A stretch of 64,000 nt of DNA. Source: Massilia sp. WG5. GTDB taxonomy: Bacteria; Pseudomonadota; Gammaproteobacteria; Burkholderiales; Burkholderiaceae_D. The notes under the pieces were generated by a model. The model saw only the letters and a program-made list of their open reading frames with translations. It was not told where the DNA came from and searched no databases. Shown here piece by piece: positions 34,651 through 44,040 of the stretch. The position numbers were made by a program, and so were the translations under genes. Where the stretch lies: the NCBI RefSeq assembly GCF_001412595.2, contig NZ_CP012640.2, positions 4,340,001 to 4,404,000 of the forward strand, written 5' to 3'. Position 1 is the first letter of the stretch. Each line of letters opens with the position of its first letter.

Positions 34651-36729
34651 ATGCGCGTTCGTTCCAGTTCCAAGCCGGGTTTCCGTTTGTTTGCCGCGTC
34701 CGTCCTGATCGCCGGCAGCCTGGCCGGCCAGTGCGCCTGGGCGCAGGCCGTGGTCGCCAGCGCAGCCTCGCCCGGCGAGGTCCTCGACGTCGAGGTGCAG
34801 ATCGACGGCATGGGGCATCTGGGCTACGACATCAAGCGCCGCGGCAAGGAGATCATCGGCCTGTCGCGCCTGGGCTTCAACCTGGCCAACGCGCCCAAGC
34901 TGGACGGCGGTTTCAGCCTGCGCGCAAAGAAGGTCAGCGAGCATGACGACACCTGGGAACAGCCCTGGGGCGAGCGCCGCTTCGTGCGCAACCATTATCG
35001 CGAGCTGCGGGTCGAAGTGGAACAGAAAGGCGGTCCGAAAAACGTCGCCGGGCGCGCGCTGGCGATCGTGTTCCGCATCTACGACGACGGCGTCGGCTTC
35101 CGCTACGAGTTCCCCGACCAGCCGCAGCTGCGCGACACCGCCATCCTCGATGAGTTGACCGAATTCGCGGTCGCCCAGCCGGCCACCGCCTGGTGGATCC
35201 CGGCCGGCGAATTGCCCGGCCTGGAAGAGCTGGTCCAGAAGGCGCCGCTCGCCGAAATCGGCACTGCCAATACCCCGCTGACCATGCGCCTGCAGGACGG
35301 CACCCACGTCGCCCTGCACGAGGCGGCGCTGGTCGACTATGCCTCGATGTGGGTGCGCAAGGTCGAAGGCCAGAAGCTGCGCGCGCAACTGGCGCCGTCG
35401 AGCATCGGCCCGGCGGTGGTCAGGCATGGGGCCTTCACGACGCCGTGGCGCACGCTGCGTATCGCCGACGATGCGGCGGGGCTGTACATGTCCGACCTCG
35501 AACTCAACCTGAACGAACCGAACAGGCTGGGCGACGTGTCGTGGGTGCACCCGTCGAAGTTCATCGGCGTCTGGTGGAGCATGCACCTGCAGCAGACCAG
35601 CTGGAACGCGGGGCCGAAGCACGGCGCCAACACCGCCAACGTGAAGAAGTACATCGACTACGCGGCACAGAACGGCTTCCGCGGCGTGCTGGTCGAAGGC
35701 TGGAACCAGGGCTGGGAAAGCGACTGGGGCCATGGCGGCGCCGACTTCAGCTTCACCAAACCCTACCCCGACTTCGACCTGCCTCTGCTTGCCGCCTACG
35801 CGAAAGAGAAGGGCGTGCGCCTGATCGGCCACCACGAGACCGGCGCCAACCTGCCGGCCTACGAAAAGCAGATGGACGCGGCGTACAAGCTGTATGCGAA
35901 GCTGGGCGTGGACAGCGTGAAGTCCGGCTATGTGCACGAAGCGGGCAGCATGCAGTTTGCGGGACCGGACGGCAAGATCCACTACGGCCACTACGATTCG
36001 CAGGAAGGCGTGCGCCACTTCCTGAAGGCCGTCACCGAGGCCGCGCGCTACAGGATCGCCGTCGACACCCACGAGCCGATCAAGGACACCGGCCTGCGCC
36101 GCACCTATCCCAACTGGATCTCGCGCGAGGGCGCGCGCGGCGTCGAATACAACGCCTGGGGCAACCCGGTGAACCCGGTCGACCACGAGGCCAAGCTGGT
36201 GTTCACGCGCATGCTGAGCGGCCCGATGGACTACACGCCGGGCATCGTCAGCCTGATGGGCGCCGACAACAAGGTATTCAACTCGACCCAGGCCAAGCAG
36301 CTCGCCAACTTCGTCGTCATCTATTCGCCAATCGTGATGGCGGCCGACCTGCCGGAGCACTACGCCAAGTACCCGGCCGCCTTCAAGTTCATCCGCGAGG
36401 TGCCGACCGACTGGTCCGAGACCAAGGTCGTCAACGGCGCGGTGGGCGAGTACGCCAGCATCGCGCGCAAGGACCGCAAGTCGGATGACTGGTACGTCGG
36501 CGCCGTCACCGATGGCCAGGCGCGCACGCTGCCGTTCCCGCTGTCCTTCCTCGACCAGGGCAAGACCTATGTGGCCGAGATCTACCGCGACGGCGATGCG
36601 GCCGATTACCGCAACGAGCACCGCTTCGACCTCGTCACCGAGACCCGCACGGTGACGGCGAAGGATGTGCTGCAGCTGAAGCTGGCGCCGGGCGGCGGGC
36701 AGGCGATCCGCTTCACGCCGCAGCGGTGA
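34651..36729 (+). CDS. Glycoside hydrolase family 97 (SusB-like alpha-glucosidase)
   Basis: 692 residues: a signal peptide (ends near CAWA), an N-terminal beta-super-sandwich (about 30-290), a catalytic (beta/alpha)8 barrel (about 290-590), and a C-terminal beta domain. HHETGAN, VDTHEPIK and GVEYNAWGNP carry Glu residues in the places used by inverting SusB-type GH97 enzymes. This points to hydrolysis of alpha-glucosides in the periplasm. GGAGGT at 34638-34643 fixes the ATG at 34651 rather than 34636. No sus genes or transporters are nearby, so it stands alone. TAAAAT at 34619-34624 may be its -10. Confidence 0.9.
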   Translation: MRVRSSSKPGFRLFAASVLIAGSLAGQCAWAQAVVASAASPGEVLDVEVQIDGMGHLGYDIKRRGKEIIGLSRLGFNLANAPKLDGGFSLRAKKVSEHDDTWEQPWGERRFVRNHYRELRVEVEQKGGPKNVAGRALAIVFRIYDDGVGFRYEFPDQPQLRDTAILDELTEFAVAQPATAWWIPAGELPGLEELVQKAPLAEIGTANTPLTMRLQDGTHVALHEAALVDYASMWVRKVEGQKLRAQLAPSSIGPAVVRHGAFTTPWRTLRIADDAAGLYMSDLELNLNEPNRLGDVSWVHPSKFIGVWWSMHLQQTSWNAGPKHGANTANVKKYIDYAAQNGFRGVLVEGWNQGWESDWGHGGADFSFTKPYPDFDLPLLAAYAKEKGVRLIGHHETGANLPAYEKQMDAAYKLYAKLGVDSVKSGYVHEAGSMQFAGPDGKIHYGHYDSQEGVRHFLKAVTEAARYRIAVDTHEPIKDTGLRRTYPNWISREGARGVEYNAWGNPVNPVDHEAKLVFTRMLSGPMDYTPGIVSLMGADNKVFNSTQAKQLANFVVIYSPIVMAADLPEHYAKYPAAFKFIREVPTDWSETKVVNGAVGEYASIARKDRKSDDWYVGAVTDGQARTLPFPLSFLDQGKTYVAEIYRDGDAADYRNEHRFDLVTETRTVTAKDVLQLKLAPGGGQAIRFTPQR

Positions 36730-36797
36730 CAGTTCGATAGATTCAAACGCCGGATTTGATGTCACTATCCGGGGTCCGGATCCTTCGAAAGGCAATC

Positions 36798-37796
36798 GTG
36801 AAAAGCAGTCTGCTGTTGGCCGCCATGCTGGCCTGCGCCGGCGTCCATGCGGCGAATCCGAGCGCACAGGAAGAGCGCTTCGAGGCGAACGGGCTGGCGC
36901 TGTCCCGCGTGACGCTGCAGGGCGGCGCCGGTGCGCCGGTCCGGTATTTCCTGTCCCGGCCCGCATCGCGGTCGCCGCTGGTGCTGTTCATCCAGGGCTC
37001 GGGATGCGTCCCGTCCTTCCTGATGGATGGCCAGGAGCGCAAGTCCTCGATTCCTTATTGGGCGACGCTGGCGTCCCGGGGACGGTATGCCGTGATGGCG
37101 GTCGACAAGCCCTACCAGTCGGACGAGCCGCAACAGGGCCCGTTCGGCTCCGCGATCGGCTGCGCCGGCGAATTCAATGCCCACTTTTCCTATGAGACCT
37201 GGCTGGCCACGCTGAAGGATGCGCTGCGCCATGCCCTGTCGCGCCCGGAAGTCGACCCGCGGCGCGTGCTGCTGGTCGGGATTTCCGAGGGCGCGCCGAT
37301 GGCGGCCGGCCTGGCGCGCGAGATGCCCGAGGTGACGGACGTGGCCCTGGTCGGCGCCACCGGGACGACCCAGCTGTTCGATTTCGCCGCCGGCATCCAG
37401 CGCTCGACGGACAGCGACGACAAAAAGATCGAACGGCTGAAGGAACTCGACGACACCTTCAGCGCGGTCGCGGCCGATCCGAAAAGCACCAGTAAATTCC
37501 TGTGGGGCCATACCCATCTGCGCTGGAGCAGCTTCTTTGCCCAGTCCACGATAGACCACCTGTCGCAGTCGCGTGCGCGGGTCTACCTGGCGAGCGGCAT
37601 GCAGGACAGGGCCGTGCCCATCCTGTCGACCGAAGTGCTGTATGCGCAGCTGCGCGTGCAGGGCAGGGACGTGAGCTTCCGCCGCGTGCCGGATGCCGGC
37701 CACGGCCTGGTGAAGGATGGACTGTCGCGCGAGGAAGCCGGCAAGGCAGGCGTGAAGGAATACGACGCCATCATGGCCTGGTTCGAACGGCCTTAA
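36798..37796 (+). CDS. Secreted alpha/beta hydrolase
   Basis: 332 residues from a GTG at 36798, chosen because AAAGG precedes it by five bases and a clean signal peptide follows (MKSSLLLAAMLACAGVHA). The triad is visible: Ser in VGISEGAP (nucleophile elbow), Asp in SGMQDRAVP, His in DAGHGLV. FIQGSGCVPSF forms the oxyanion loop. It is probably a periplasmic esterase or peptidase-like enzyme with unknown substrate. Its stop overlaps the gpx stop on the other strand (shared TTAA at 37793-37796). Confidence 0.8.
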   Translation: MKSSLLLAAMLACAGVHAANPSAQEERFEANGLALSRVTLQGGAGAPVRYFLSRPASRSPLVLFIQGSGCVPSFLMDGQERKSSIPYWATLASRGRYAVMAVDKPYQSDEPQQGPFGSAIGCAGEFNAHFSYETWLATLKDALRHALSRPEVDPRRVLLVGISEGAPMAAGLAREMPEVTDVALVGATGTTQLFDFAAGIQRSTDSDDKKIERLKELDDTFSAVAADPKSTSKFLWGHTHLRWSSFFAQSTIDHLSQSRARVYLASGMQDRAVPILSTEVLYAQLRVQGRDVSFRRVPDAGHGLVKDGLSREEAGKAGVKEYDAIMAWFERP

Positions 37797-38281
37797 GCCG
37801 ACTGCCCCAGCGCCTTTTCGATATCTCCCGCAATCTCCTCCGGCCTGGTCTGCGGCGCATAGCGCTTGACGACCTTGCCGTCGCGCCCGATCAGGAACTT
37901 GGTGAAGTTCCATTTGATGGCCTCAAGGCCGAGTATCCCCGGCGCTTCCGCTTTCAGGTGCTTGTACAGGGGATGTGCGGCGTCGCCGTTGACGTCGACC
38001 TTGGCGAACATCGGAAAGCTCACGCCATAGTTCTTTTCGCAGAAGGCGCCGATCTCTTCCTCGCTGCCCGGCTCCTGCGAACCGAACTGGTTGCAGGGGA
38101 AGCCCAGCACTTCCAGGCCGCGGCCGTGCAGCTCGCGGTAGACGGTTTCCAGGCCCTGGTACTGCGGGGTGAAACCGCATTTGCTGGCGGTGTTGACGAT
38201 CAGCAGGACCTTGCCGCGGTACCGGGCAAGGTCGACCGGCTTGCCGTCGAGGGCGGCGGCCTGGAAATCGAAGACGTTCAC
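37793..38281 (-). CDS. Glutathione peroxidase-family thiol peroxidase
   Basis: 162 residues. The catalytic Cys35 (NTASKCGFT) replaces the selenocysteine of animal enzymes. Gln is in FPCNQFGSQEPG near residue 65, and Trp/Asn in WNFTKFL near 125, which completes the tetrad. Bacterial versions usually take electrons from thioredoxin and reduce H2O2 or lipid peroxides. The start is a GTG at 38281 with AGGAG six bases upstream; a longer ATG start at 38296 is possible. Its place between two oxidase operons that may yield H2O2 is suggestive only. Confidence 0.92.
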   Translation of the reverse strand: MNVFDFQAAALDGKPVDLARYRGKVLLIVNTASKCGFTPQYQGLETVYRELHGRGLEVLGFPCNQFGSQEPGSEEEIGAFCEKNYGVSFPMFAKVDVNGDAAHPLYKHLKAEAPGILGLEAIKWNFTKFLIGRDGKVVKRYAPQTRPEEIAGDIEKALGQSA

Positions 38282-38320
38282 GGAGCACTCCTGCATGAGG
38301 GTTGGCCAAGATGCATGAGT

Positions 38321-38349
38321 GTACGGCAAAGCGCTGCGGGCTGCCGTAC
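38321..38349 (-). terminator. Inverted repeat after the second glcF
   Basis: GTACGGCA (38321-38328) and TGCCGTAC (38342-38349) pair perfectly, 24 bases after the glcF stop. There is no U-tract. It may protect the 3' end or terminate with help from Rho, before the downstream gpx start. Confidence 0.4.
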
Positions 38350-38372
38350 CCGCGGCGCTCTGGAGACAGCCT

Positions 38373-39662
38373 TCAGGCAGCCTGGCGCACGGCGTCCGTC
38401 GCGTTCGAAGGCCGGGCAACGGCCGGGCGCGCCAGCGCTTCCTCGATGAACTCGATCCAGTGGCGCACCGGCAGCGCGGTGCCGCCCTGGATGTGGCTCA
38501 GGCAGCCGATATTCGCCGAGGCAATCTCCTGGGCGCCGGTGGCTTCCAGGTTGGCGACCTTGCGCTCGCGCAGCTGGGCCGACAGCTCGGGCTGCAGCAC
38601 GGAATAGGTGCCGGCCGAGCCGCAGCACAGGTGGCTGTCCCTGCACAGCTGGACGTCGACGCCGGCCAGCGCCAGCAGGCGTTCCGCGTGGCCGCGGATC
38701 TTCTGCCCGTGCTGCAGCGTGCACGGCGGGTGATAGGCGACGCGCGGTCCCTCGCGGCCGGCGAGGCGGGTGGCCAGCTGCGCTTCGAAGCGCGCCAGCA
38801 CCTCGGACAGATCCAGGGTCAGCGCCGAGATGCGTTCGGCCTTCGCCGCGTAGGCGGAATCGTGCGCCAGCAGGTGGCCGTAATCCTTGACCATCACGCC
38901 GCAGCCCGAGGCCGTCATCACGATCGCCTCGACCGCCGCGCCGTTCTCGCCCTGGACGTAGGGCCACCAGGCGTCGATGTTGCGGCGGGCGTCGTCGAGC
39001 GCGGCTTCCTGCGCGTCGAGGTGGTGGCGCAGGGCGCCGCAGCAGCCGGCCTTCGGCGCCGCCACCAGCTGCACGCCGAGCTTGTCGAGCACGCGCGCGG
39101 TGGCCGCGTTGATGTTGGGCGCCATCGCCGGCTGCACGCAGCCGTCCAGCACCAGCATGCGGCGCGCGTGCACCGTGCCCGGCCACTCGGTGCGCGCGGC
39201 CGGCGGCGCGACCTTCTGGCGCAGCGCCGCCGGCAGCAGCGGACGCAGGGCCTGGCCCGCCTTCATGGCCGGTGTGAAGATCCAGCGCCGCGGCAGCAGC
39301 TCGGCCAGCGCCTGGCGCGCAATGCGCTGGCGCAGCGGGCGCGGCACCTGGCGGTCGACGACCTTGCGGCCGATGTCGAGCAGGCGCGCGTACTGCACGC
39401 CCGAGGGGCAGGTGCTTTCGCAGTTGCGGCAGGTCAGGCAGCGGTCCAGGTGTTCCTGCGTCTTGGCGGTCGCAGGCTGCCCTTCGAGTACCTGCTTGAT
39501 CAGGTAGATGCGTCCGCGCGGGCCGTCGAGCTCGTCGCCCAGCAGCTGGTAGGTCGGGCAGGTGGCGGTGCAGAAGCCGCAGTGCACGCAGGCGCGCAGG
39601 ATGGCTTCTGCCTGGTCGCCGTCGGCGCTGCCCTTGATGAAGTCAGCCAGATTGGTTTGCAT
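38373..39662 (-). CDS. glcF: Glycolate oxidase iron-sulfur subunit, copy 2
   Basis: 429 residues. The two ferredoxin motifs CVHCGFCTATCP and CLTCRNCESTCP and the CCG domains (GCCGALRHH, CCGSAGTYSVL) match copy 1 at 31510-32763. Additions are a few residues around QGENGAAVEA and a longer C-terminal tail (ARPAVARPSNATDAVRQAA). It is the last gene of the lldP-glcD-glcE-glcF unit. It starts 23 bases after glcE ends. Confidence 0.94.
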   Translation of the reverse strand: MQTNLADFIKGSADGDQAEAILRACVHCGFCTATCPTYQLLGDELDGPRGRIYLIKQVLEGQPATAKTQEHLDRCLTCRNCESTCPSGVQYARLLDIGRKVVDRQVPRPLRQRIARQALAELLPRRWIFTPAMKAGQALRPLLPAALRQKVAPPAARTEWPGTVHARRMLVLDGCVQPAMAPNINAATARVLDKLGVQLVAAPKAGCCGALRHHLDAQEAALDDARRNIDAWWPYVQGENGAAVEAIVMTASGCGVMVKDYGHLLAHDSAYAAKAERISALTLDLSEVLARFEAQLATRLAGREGPRVAYHPPCTLQHGQKIRGHAERLLALAGVDVQLCRDSHLCCGSAGTYSVLQPELSAQLRERKVANLEATGAQEIASANIGCLSHIQGGTALPVRHWIEFIEEALARPAVARPSNATDAVRQAA

Positions 39663-39685
39663 AATTTAAAAACTCGCAGGACGCG

Positions 39686-40762
39686 TCAAAATTCGTTGTA
39701 CATGCGCGCGGGATTGAAGATCCCCGCGGGATCGAAGGTTTCCTTGAGGCGCTGGTGGATGCGCGCGAGGGCGGGCTGCAGCGGCGCGAAGACGCCGAGG
39801 CGCTTGTCGCCGCCACGGAACAGGGTCGCATGGCCGCCGCGCGCGGCCGCCATCCTGCGGATCTCCGTGGCCTCGATGTCCAGGTTGGAACTGCCGAGCA
39901 CCCAGCGCTGGCCGCCGCCCCATTCGATCAGCTGGCGCCCCGGCAGGTCCAGCGCCGGGGTGGTCGACGGCAGGGCGAGGCGCCACAGGCCGGTGCCGTG
40001 GGCGCCGATGAAGAAGTCGGCGTTCTGCTCGCGCAGGTCGTGCCAGAAGCAGTCGGCATTCGCCATCGTTTCACCGCCGAGTTCGCGCGCAGCGGCGTCG
40101 ACCGCCGCGCCGGCGCCCGACAGGCGCAGCGCCAGCCTGCCGCCCTGCCAGGCGCTTGCCGAGATCGGCAAGGCGCGCCCGCTCCAGTCATTGAGGCAGT
40201 CCAGCGCATCCTGCTGGCCGAGCTCGAACTGCAGCGTGGTCTCGCGCACCGGGCGCGGCAGGACTTTCAGCGACACGCTGGCCACCAGGCCGAGGGTGCC
40301 GAGCGAACCGGCCAGCAGGCGCGAGACGTCGTAGCCGGCGACATTCTTCATGACCTTGCCGCCGAAGTGGAGCAGCTCGCCGCGCCCGTCCACCAGGTCG
40401 GCGCCGAGGACGAAGTCGCGCAGGGCGCCGGCGCCCTGGCGCCGCGGGCCCGACAGGCCGCTGGCGACCATGCCGCCGACGGTGGCGCCGGGACCGAAGT
40501 GGGGTGGCTCGAAGGCCAGCATCTGGTTCTGCGCGGCCAGCACCTCTTCGAGTTCGGCCAGCGGGGTGCCGCAGCGCACCGTCACCACCAGTTCGGAAGG
40601 TTCGTAGTCGACGATGCCGCGGTACGGGCGCGTATCGAGGACCTCGCCCTCGACCGCCTGTCCGTACCAGTCCTTGCTGCCGCCGCCGCGCAGGCGCAGC
40701 GGCGTGCGCGCGGCGTGCGCGGCGGCGATGCGTTCGCGGAATTCCTGAAGTACCTGTTCCAT
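39686..40762 (-). CDS. glcE: Glycolate oxidase FAD-binding subunit, copy 2
   Basis: 358 residues with the same motif series as copy 1: LRLRGGGSKDWYG, GATVGGMVASGLSGPRR, and VMKNVAGYDVSRLLAGSLGTLG. The middle (about 190-260) diverges most between the copies, which may tune substrate or partner binding. It lies 15 bases after glcD in the minus-strand operon. Confidence 0.92.
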   Translation of the reverse strand: MEQVLQEFRERIAAAHAARTPLRLRGGGSKDWYGQAVEGEVLDTRPYRGIVDYEPSELVVTVRCGTPLAELEEVLAAQNQMLAFEPPHFGPGATVGGMVASGLSGPRRQGAGALRDFVLGADLVDGRGELLHFGGKVMKNVAGYDVSRLLAGSLGTLGLVASVSLKVLPRPVRETTLQFELGQQDALDCLNDWSGRALPISASAWQGGRLALRLSGAGAAVDAAARELGGETMANADCFWHDLREQNADFFIGAHGTGLWRLALPSTTPALDLPGRQLIEWGGGQRWVLGSSNLDIEATEIRRMAAARGGHATLFRGGDKRLGVFAPLQPALARIHQRLKETFDPAGIFNPARMYNEF

Positions 40763-40777
40763 TCGTGTTCGATCCTC

Positions 40778-42265
40778 TCAGAAGCGCGGCAGGTGCGCGA
40801 AGCGGGTGACGCCGCCGGACACGTGCATCCTGCCGAATTCGGCGCAGCGGTTCAGCGTCGGAATCGCCTTGTCGGGGTTGAGCAGCCGGTGCGGGTCGAA
40901 GGCCCGCTTGACGGCGTGGAAGGCGTCCAGCTCGGCGCTCGAGAACTGCACGCACATCGAGTTGATCTTCTCGATGCCGACCCCGTGCTCGCCGGTGATG
41001 GTGCCGCCGACCTCGACGCACAGCGCCAGGATGTCCGCGCCGAAGGCCTCGGCGCGTTCGAATTCGCCGGGCTGGTTGGCATCGAACAGGATCAGGGGGT
41101 GCATATTGCCGTCGCCGGCGTGGAATACGTTCGCGCAGCGCAGGCCATAGGTGGTCTCCATCTTCTCGATGCTGGTCAGCACGTGGGCCAGCTGCTTGCG
41201 CGGGATGGTGCCGTCCATGCAGTAGTAGTCCGGCGAGATGCGGCCGGCGGCCGGGAAGGCGTTCTTGCGGCCGGACCAGAAGCGCAGGCGCTCGGCCTCG
41301 TTCTGCGAGACCGTGATCGCGCTTGCGCCGGCGGCCTGCAGCACCTCGGCCATGCGCTCGATCTCCTCGGCGACTTCGAGCTCGGTGCCGTCCGCCTCGC
41401 ACAGCAGGATCGCGGCCGCCTCGGTGTCGTAGCCGGCCTTCACGAAAGGCTCGACCATGCGCGAGGAGGTGCGGTCCATCATTTCCAGGCCGGCGGGGAT
41501 GATGCCGGCCGCGATCACGCTGGCCACCGCGTTGCCGCCGGTGACCACGTCATCGAAGGAAGCCATGATCACGCGCGCCGCGGCGGGCTTGGGCACCAGC
41601 TTGACCGTGACTTCGGTGACCACGCCCAGCATGCCCTCCGAGCCGATGAAGACGGCCAGCAGGTCGAGGCCGGGCGCGTCCGGCGCCTCGCTGCCCAGTT
41701 CGACGACGTCGCCGTCGATCGTCACGACGCGCACGCGCAGCACGTTGTGCACGGTGAGGCCGTACTTCAGGCAGTGCACGCCGCCCGAGTTCTCGGCGAC
41801 GTTGCCGCCGATGCTGCAGGCGATCTGCGACGAGGGGTCCGGCGCGTAGTACAGCCCGAGCGGCGCGGCGGCCTCCGAGATGGCGAGGTTGCGCACGCCC
41901 GGCTGGGCCACCGCCGTGCGCGACGCCAGGTCGACGCGCACGATCCTGTTCAGCTTCGCGGTGGACAGCACCACGCCGTCGGCGATCGGCATGGCGCCGC
42001 CGGACAGCCCGGTGCCGGCGCCGCGCGGCACGATCGGCACCTGCAGCGCGCGGCAGACCGCCAGGATGTCGATGACCTGCTGCTCGGTCTCGGGCAGGAC
42101 CACCACCATCGGCAGCTGGCGGTAGGCCGACAGGCCGTCGCACTCGTAGGGCCGGGTGTCCTCCGGCTCGGCCAGCAGGCAACGGTCCGGCAGTACCGGA
42201 CGCAGGGCCTGCACTACCTGGCGGCGCCGTGCCAGCAGGTTTTCCGGATCGGGAGACATCTTCAT
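40778..42265 (-). CDS. glcD: Glycolate (or D-lactate) oxidase FAD subunit, copy 2
   Basis: 495 residues, with the FAD/PCMH signature VPRGAGTGLSGGAMPIADG and the C-terminal HAGDGNMHPL and TGEHGVGIEKI as in copy 1. Because the operon begins with a lactate permease and is controlled by an LldR-like regulator, lactate is a plausible substrate as well as glycolate. The first of two ATGs (42265) is chosen, since AGAGG lies five bases upstream. It follows lldP by 24 bases. Confidence 0.93.
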   Translation of the reverse strand: MKMSPDPENLLARRRQVVQALRPVLPDRCLLAEPEDTRPYECDGLSAYRQLPMVVVLPETEQQVIDILAVCRALQVPIVPRGAGTGLSGGAMPIADGVVLSTAKLNRIVRVDLASRTAVAQPGVRNLAISEAAAPLGLYYAPDPSSQIACSIGGNVAENSGGVHCLKYGLTVHNVLRVRVVTIDGDVVELGSEAPDAPGLDLLAVFIGSEGMLGVVTEVTVKLVPKPAAARVIMASFDDVVTGGNAVASVIAAGIIPAGLEMMDRTSSRMVEPFVKAGYDTEAAAILLCEADGTELEVAEEIERMAEVLQAAGASAITVSQNEAERLRFWSGRKNAFPAAGRISPDYYCMDGTIPRKQLAHVLTSIEKMETTYGLRCANVFHAGDGNMHPLILFDANQPGEFERAEAFGADILALCVEVGGTITGEHGVGIEKINSMCVQFSSAELDAFHAVKRAFDPHRLLNPDKAIPTLNRCAEFGRMHVSGGVTRFAHLPRF

Positions 42266-42289
42266 GGTTTCCTCTTGAAATGGCCGCGC

Positions 42290-43972
42290 TTACCTGACCA
42301 GCGCGGTGAACGGATAAACGTAGGCCTGCAGCGTCACCAGGATGCCGACCAGGCAGGCCAGGGCGATCGAATGGAAGAACACGTAGCGCAGGATGTCGCC
42401 TTCATGGCCATACCATTTGGTCGCGGTGGACGCCACCACGATCGACTGGGCGTCGATCATCTTTCCCATCACGCCGCCCGACGAGTTGGCCGCCGCCATC
42501 AGCACCGGATTCAGGCCGAGCTGGGTGGCCGAGGTCTTCTGCAGGCCGCCGAACAGCACATTGGAGGCGGTGTCGGAGCCGGTCAGCGCGACGCCGAGCC
42601 AGCCGAGCAGGGTGCCGAAGAAGGGATACAGCACGCCGGTATGCGAGAACGCCAGGCCGAGGGTCGAGTCGAGGCCCGAGTAGCGGGTGGTGTAGCCAAG
42701 CGCCAGCATGGCGGCGATGGTCAGCAGCGAGAAGCGCAGCAGCTTGATCGTGGCCCAGTACACGGCGAACAGCTCGCGCACCTTGTAGCCCATGATCAGG
42801 CCGGAAATGATGGCGGCGGCCAGGATGCCGGAGCCGGTGGCGGACAGCCAGTTGAGCGTGTAGACGGCCGCTTCGGCGGTCGGCTTGCTGGCGACCGGCG
42901 GCATCTTCTGCACCACCTTGTGCAGGGCGGGCCAGTCGTACTTGAAGACCGACAGGCCGTCGAGCATCTTCTTCCACTCGGGGATACCCCACAGGAACAC
43001 CAGCACCGACAGGATCAGCCACGGCATCCAGGCCTTCAGCACGGCCGCGCGCGGGTGGTTATGGACGATCGGTGCGGGATCCGGCTCATCGCCGTTGGCA
43101 AACGCAGGGGCATTCGCGCCGGCGGTGGCCTTGAACTTGCCTGCGGTATTGGTCCAGATCTTGGCCGGCTTCCAGACCTTGAGGAACAGGGTCAGGAACA
43201 GCATCGACGAGATCGAGGCGCCGACGTCGACCAGCCACGGGCCGTGGAAGTTCGAGATCAGGTATTGCGGGATGGCGAAGGCGGCGCCCGCGACCAGGAT
43301 GGCCGGCCAGATCGCGGCCATGCCGGCGAAGCCGCAGAAGGCCCAGATCAGCCAGAACGGCACCAGGATCGAGAAGAAGGGCAGCTGGCGGCCGACCATG
43401 CCCGACAGCTGCAGCAGGTCGAGGCCGGTGACGCCGGCCAGTGCGATCAGCGGGGAGCCGAGCGCGCCGAAGGCCACTGGCGCGGTATTCGCGATCAGCG
43501 ACAGGCCGGAGGCGGCCAGCGGGGCGAAGCCCAGGCCGATCAGCATGGCGCCGGTCACGGCCACCGGGGTGCCGAAGCCGCCCGCGCCCTCGAAGAAGGC
43601 GCCGAAGGAAAACGCCACCAGCAGCAGTTGCAGGCGGCGATCGGTAGTGATGCCGGTGATCGATTCCTGCAGGACCTTGAAGTAGCCCTTGCGATCGGTC
43701 AGCTGGTACAGGAAGATCACGTTCAGGATGATCCAGCCGATCGGCAGCAGGCCGTTGGCGGCGCCGTACAGGGCGGCCGAGACCGCGGTCTGGGCCGGCA
43801 TCGCATACGCGAAAATGGCCACCAGCAGCGCGGCGGCCAGGCCGAGCAGGGCGGCTATGTGGGCCTTGATATGAAAGAAAGCGAGCGCCGCCAGCATCAC
43901 GGCAACGGGGATGGCTGCCGCTAGCGTCGATAGGACGGCGTTGCCCAACGGGTCATACACTTGACTCCACAT
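42290..43972 (-). CDS. lldP: L-lactate permease (LctP family)
   Basis: 560 residues with 12-14 membrane helices, the length of E. coli LldP (551) and GlcA. Family landmarks are FGAFFEGAGGFGTPVAVTGAMLIGLGF, NTAPVAFGALGSPL, and SSGGVMGKMIDAQSIVVA near the C-terminus. It imports lactate and often glycolate with protons. It is the first gene of the minus-strand operon, and GAGGAG precedes the ATG at 43972. The promoter lies beside the 15-bp inverted repeat at 44041-44076. Confidence 0.95.
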   Translation of the reverse strand: MWSQVYDPLGNAVLSTLAAAIPVAVMLAALAFFHIKAHIAALLGLAAALLVAIFAYAMPAQTAVSAALYGAANGLLPIGWIILNVIFLYQLTDRKGYFKVLQESITGITTDRRLQLLLVAFSFGAFFEGAGGFGTPVAVTGAMLIGLGFAPLAASGLSLIANTAPVAFGALGSPLIALAGVTGLDLLQLSGMVGRQLPFFSILVPFWLIWAFCGFAGMAAIWPAILVAGAAFAIPQYLISNFHGPWLVDVGASISSMLFLTLFLKVWKPAKIWTNTAGKFKATAGANAPAFANGDEPDPAPIVHNHPRAAVLKAWMPWLILSVLVFLWGIPEWKKMLDGLSVFKYDWPALHKVVQKMPPVASKPTAEAAVYTLNWLSATGSGILAAAIISGLIMGYKVRELFAVYWATIKLLRFSLLTIAAMLALGYTTRYSGLDSTLGLAFSHTGVLYPFFGTLLGWLGVALTGSDTASNVLFGGLQKTSATQLGLNPVLMAAANSSGGVMGKMIDAQSIVVASTATKWYGHEGDILRYVFFHSIALACLVGILVTLQAYVYPFTALVR

Positions 43973-44040
43973 CTTTTAATTCTCCTCAGATAGTCATTTG
44001 ACCAACCCGTGTGTTTGTTTTATTGCCGGGCCGGTTGTCT

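Noticed and set aside
34624..36966. A 780-codon minus-strand frame across the GH97 gene
   Set aside because: Shadow of GH97; no ribosome site or recognisable fold.
28928..42265. The two glcDEF sets as an assembly duplicate
   Set aside because: The copies differ in many residues, in insertions and in flanking genes, so they are real paralogues.
39755..43924. A 1389-codon open frame on the plus strand across glcE-glcD-lldP
   Set aside because: It is the antisense shadow of three clear genes; composition is His/Gln/Arg-rich with no domain.
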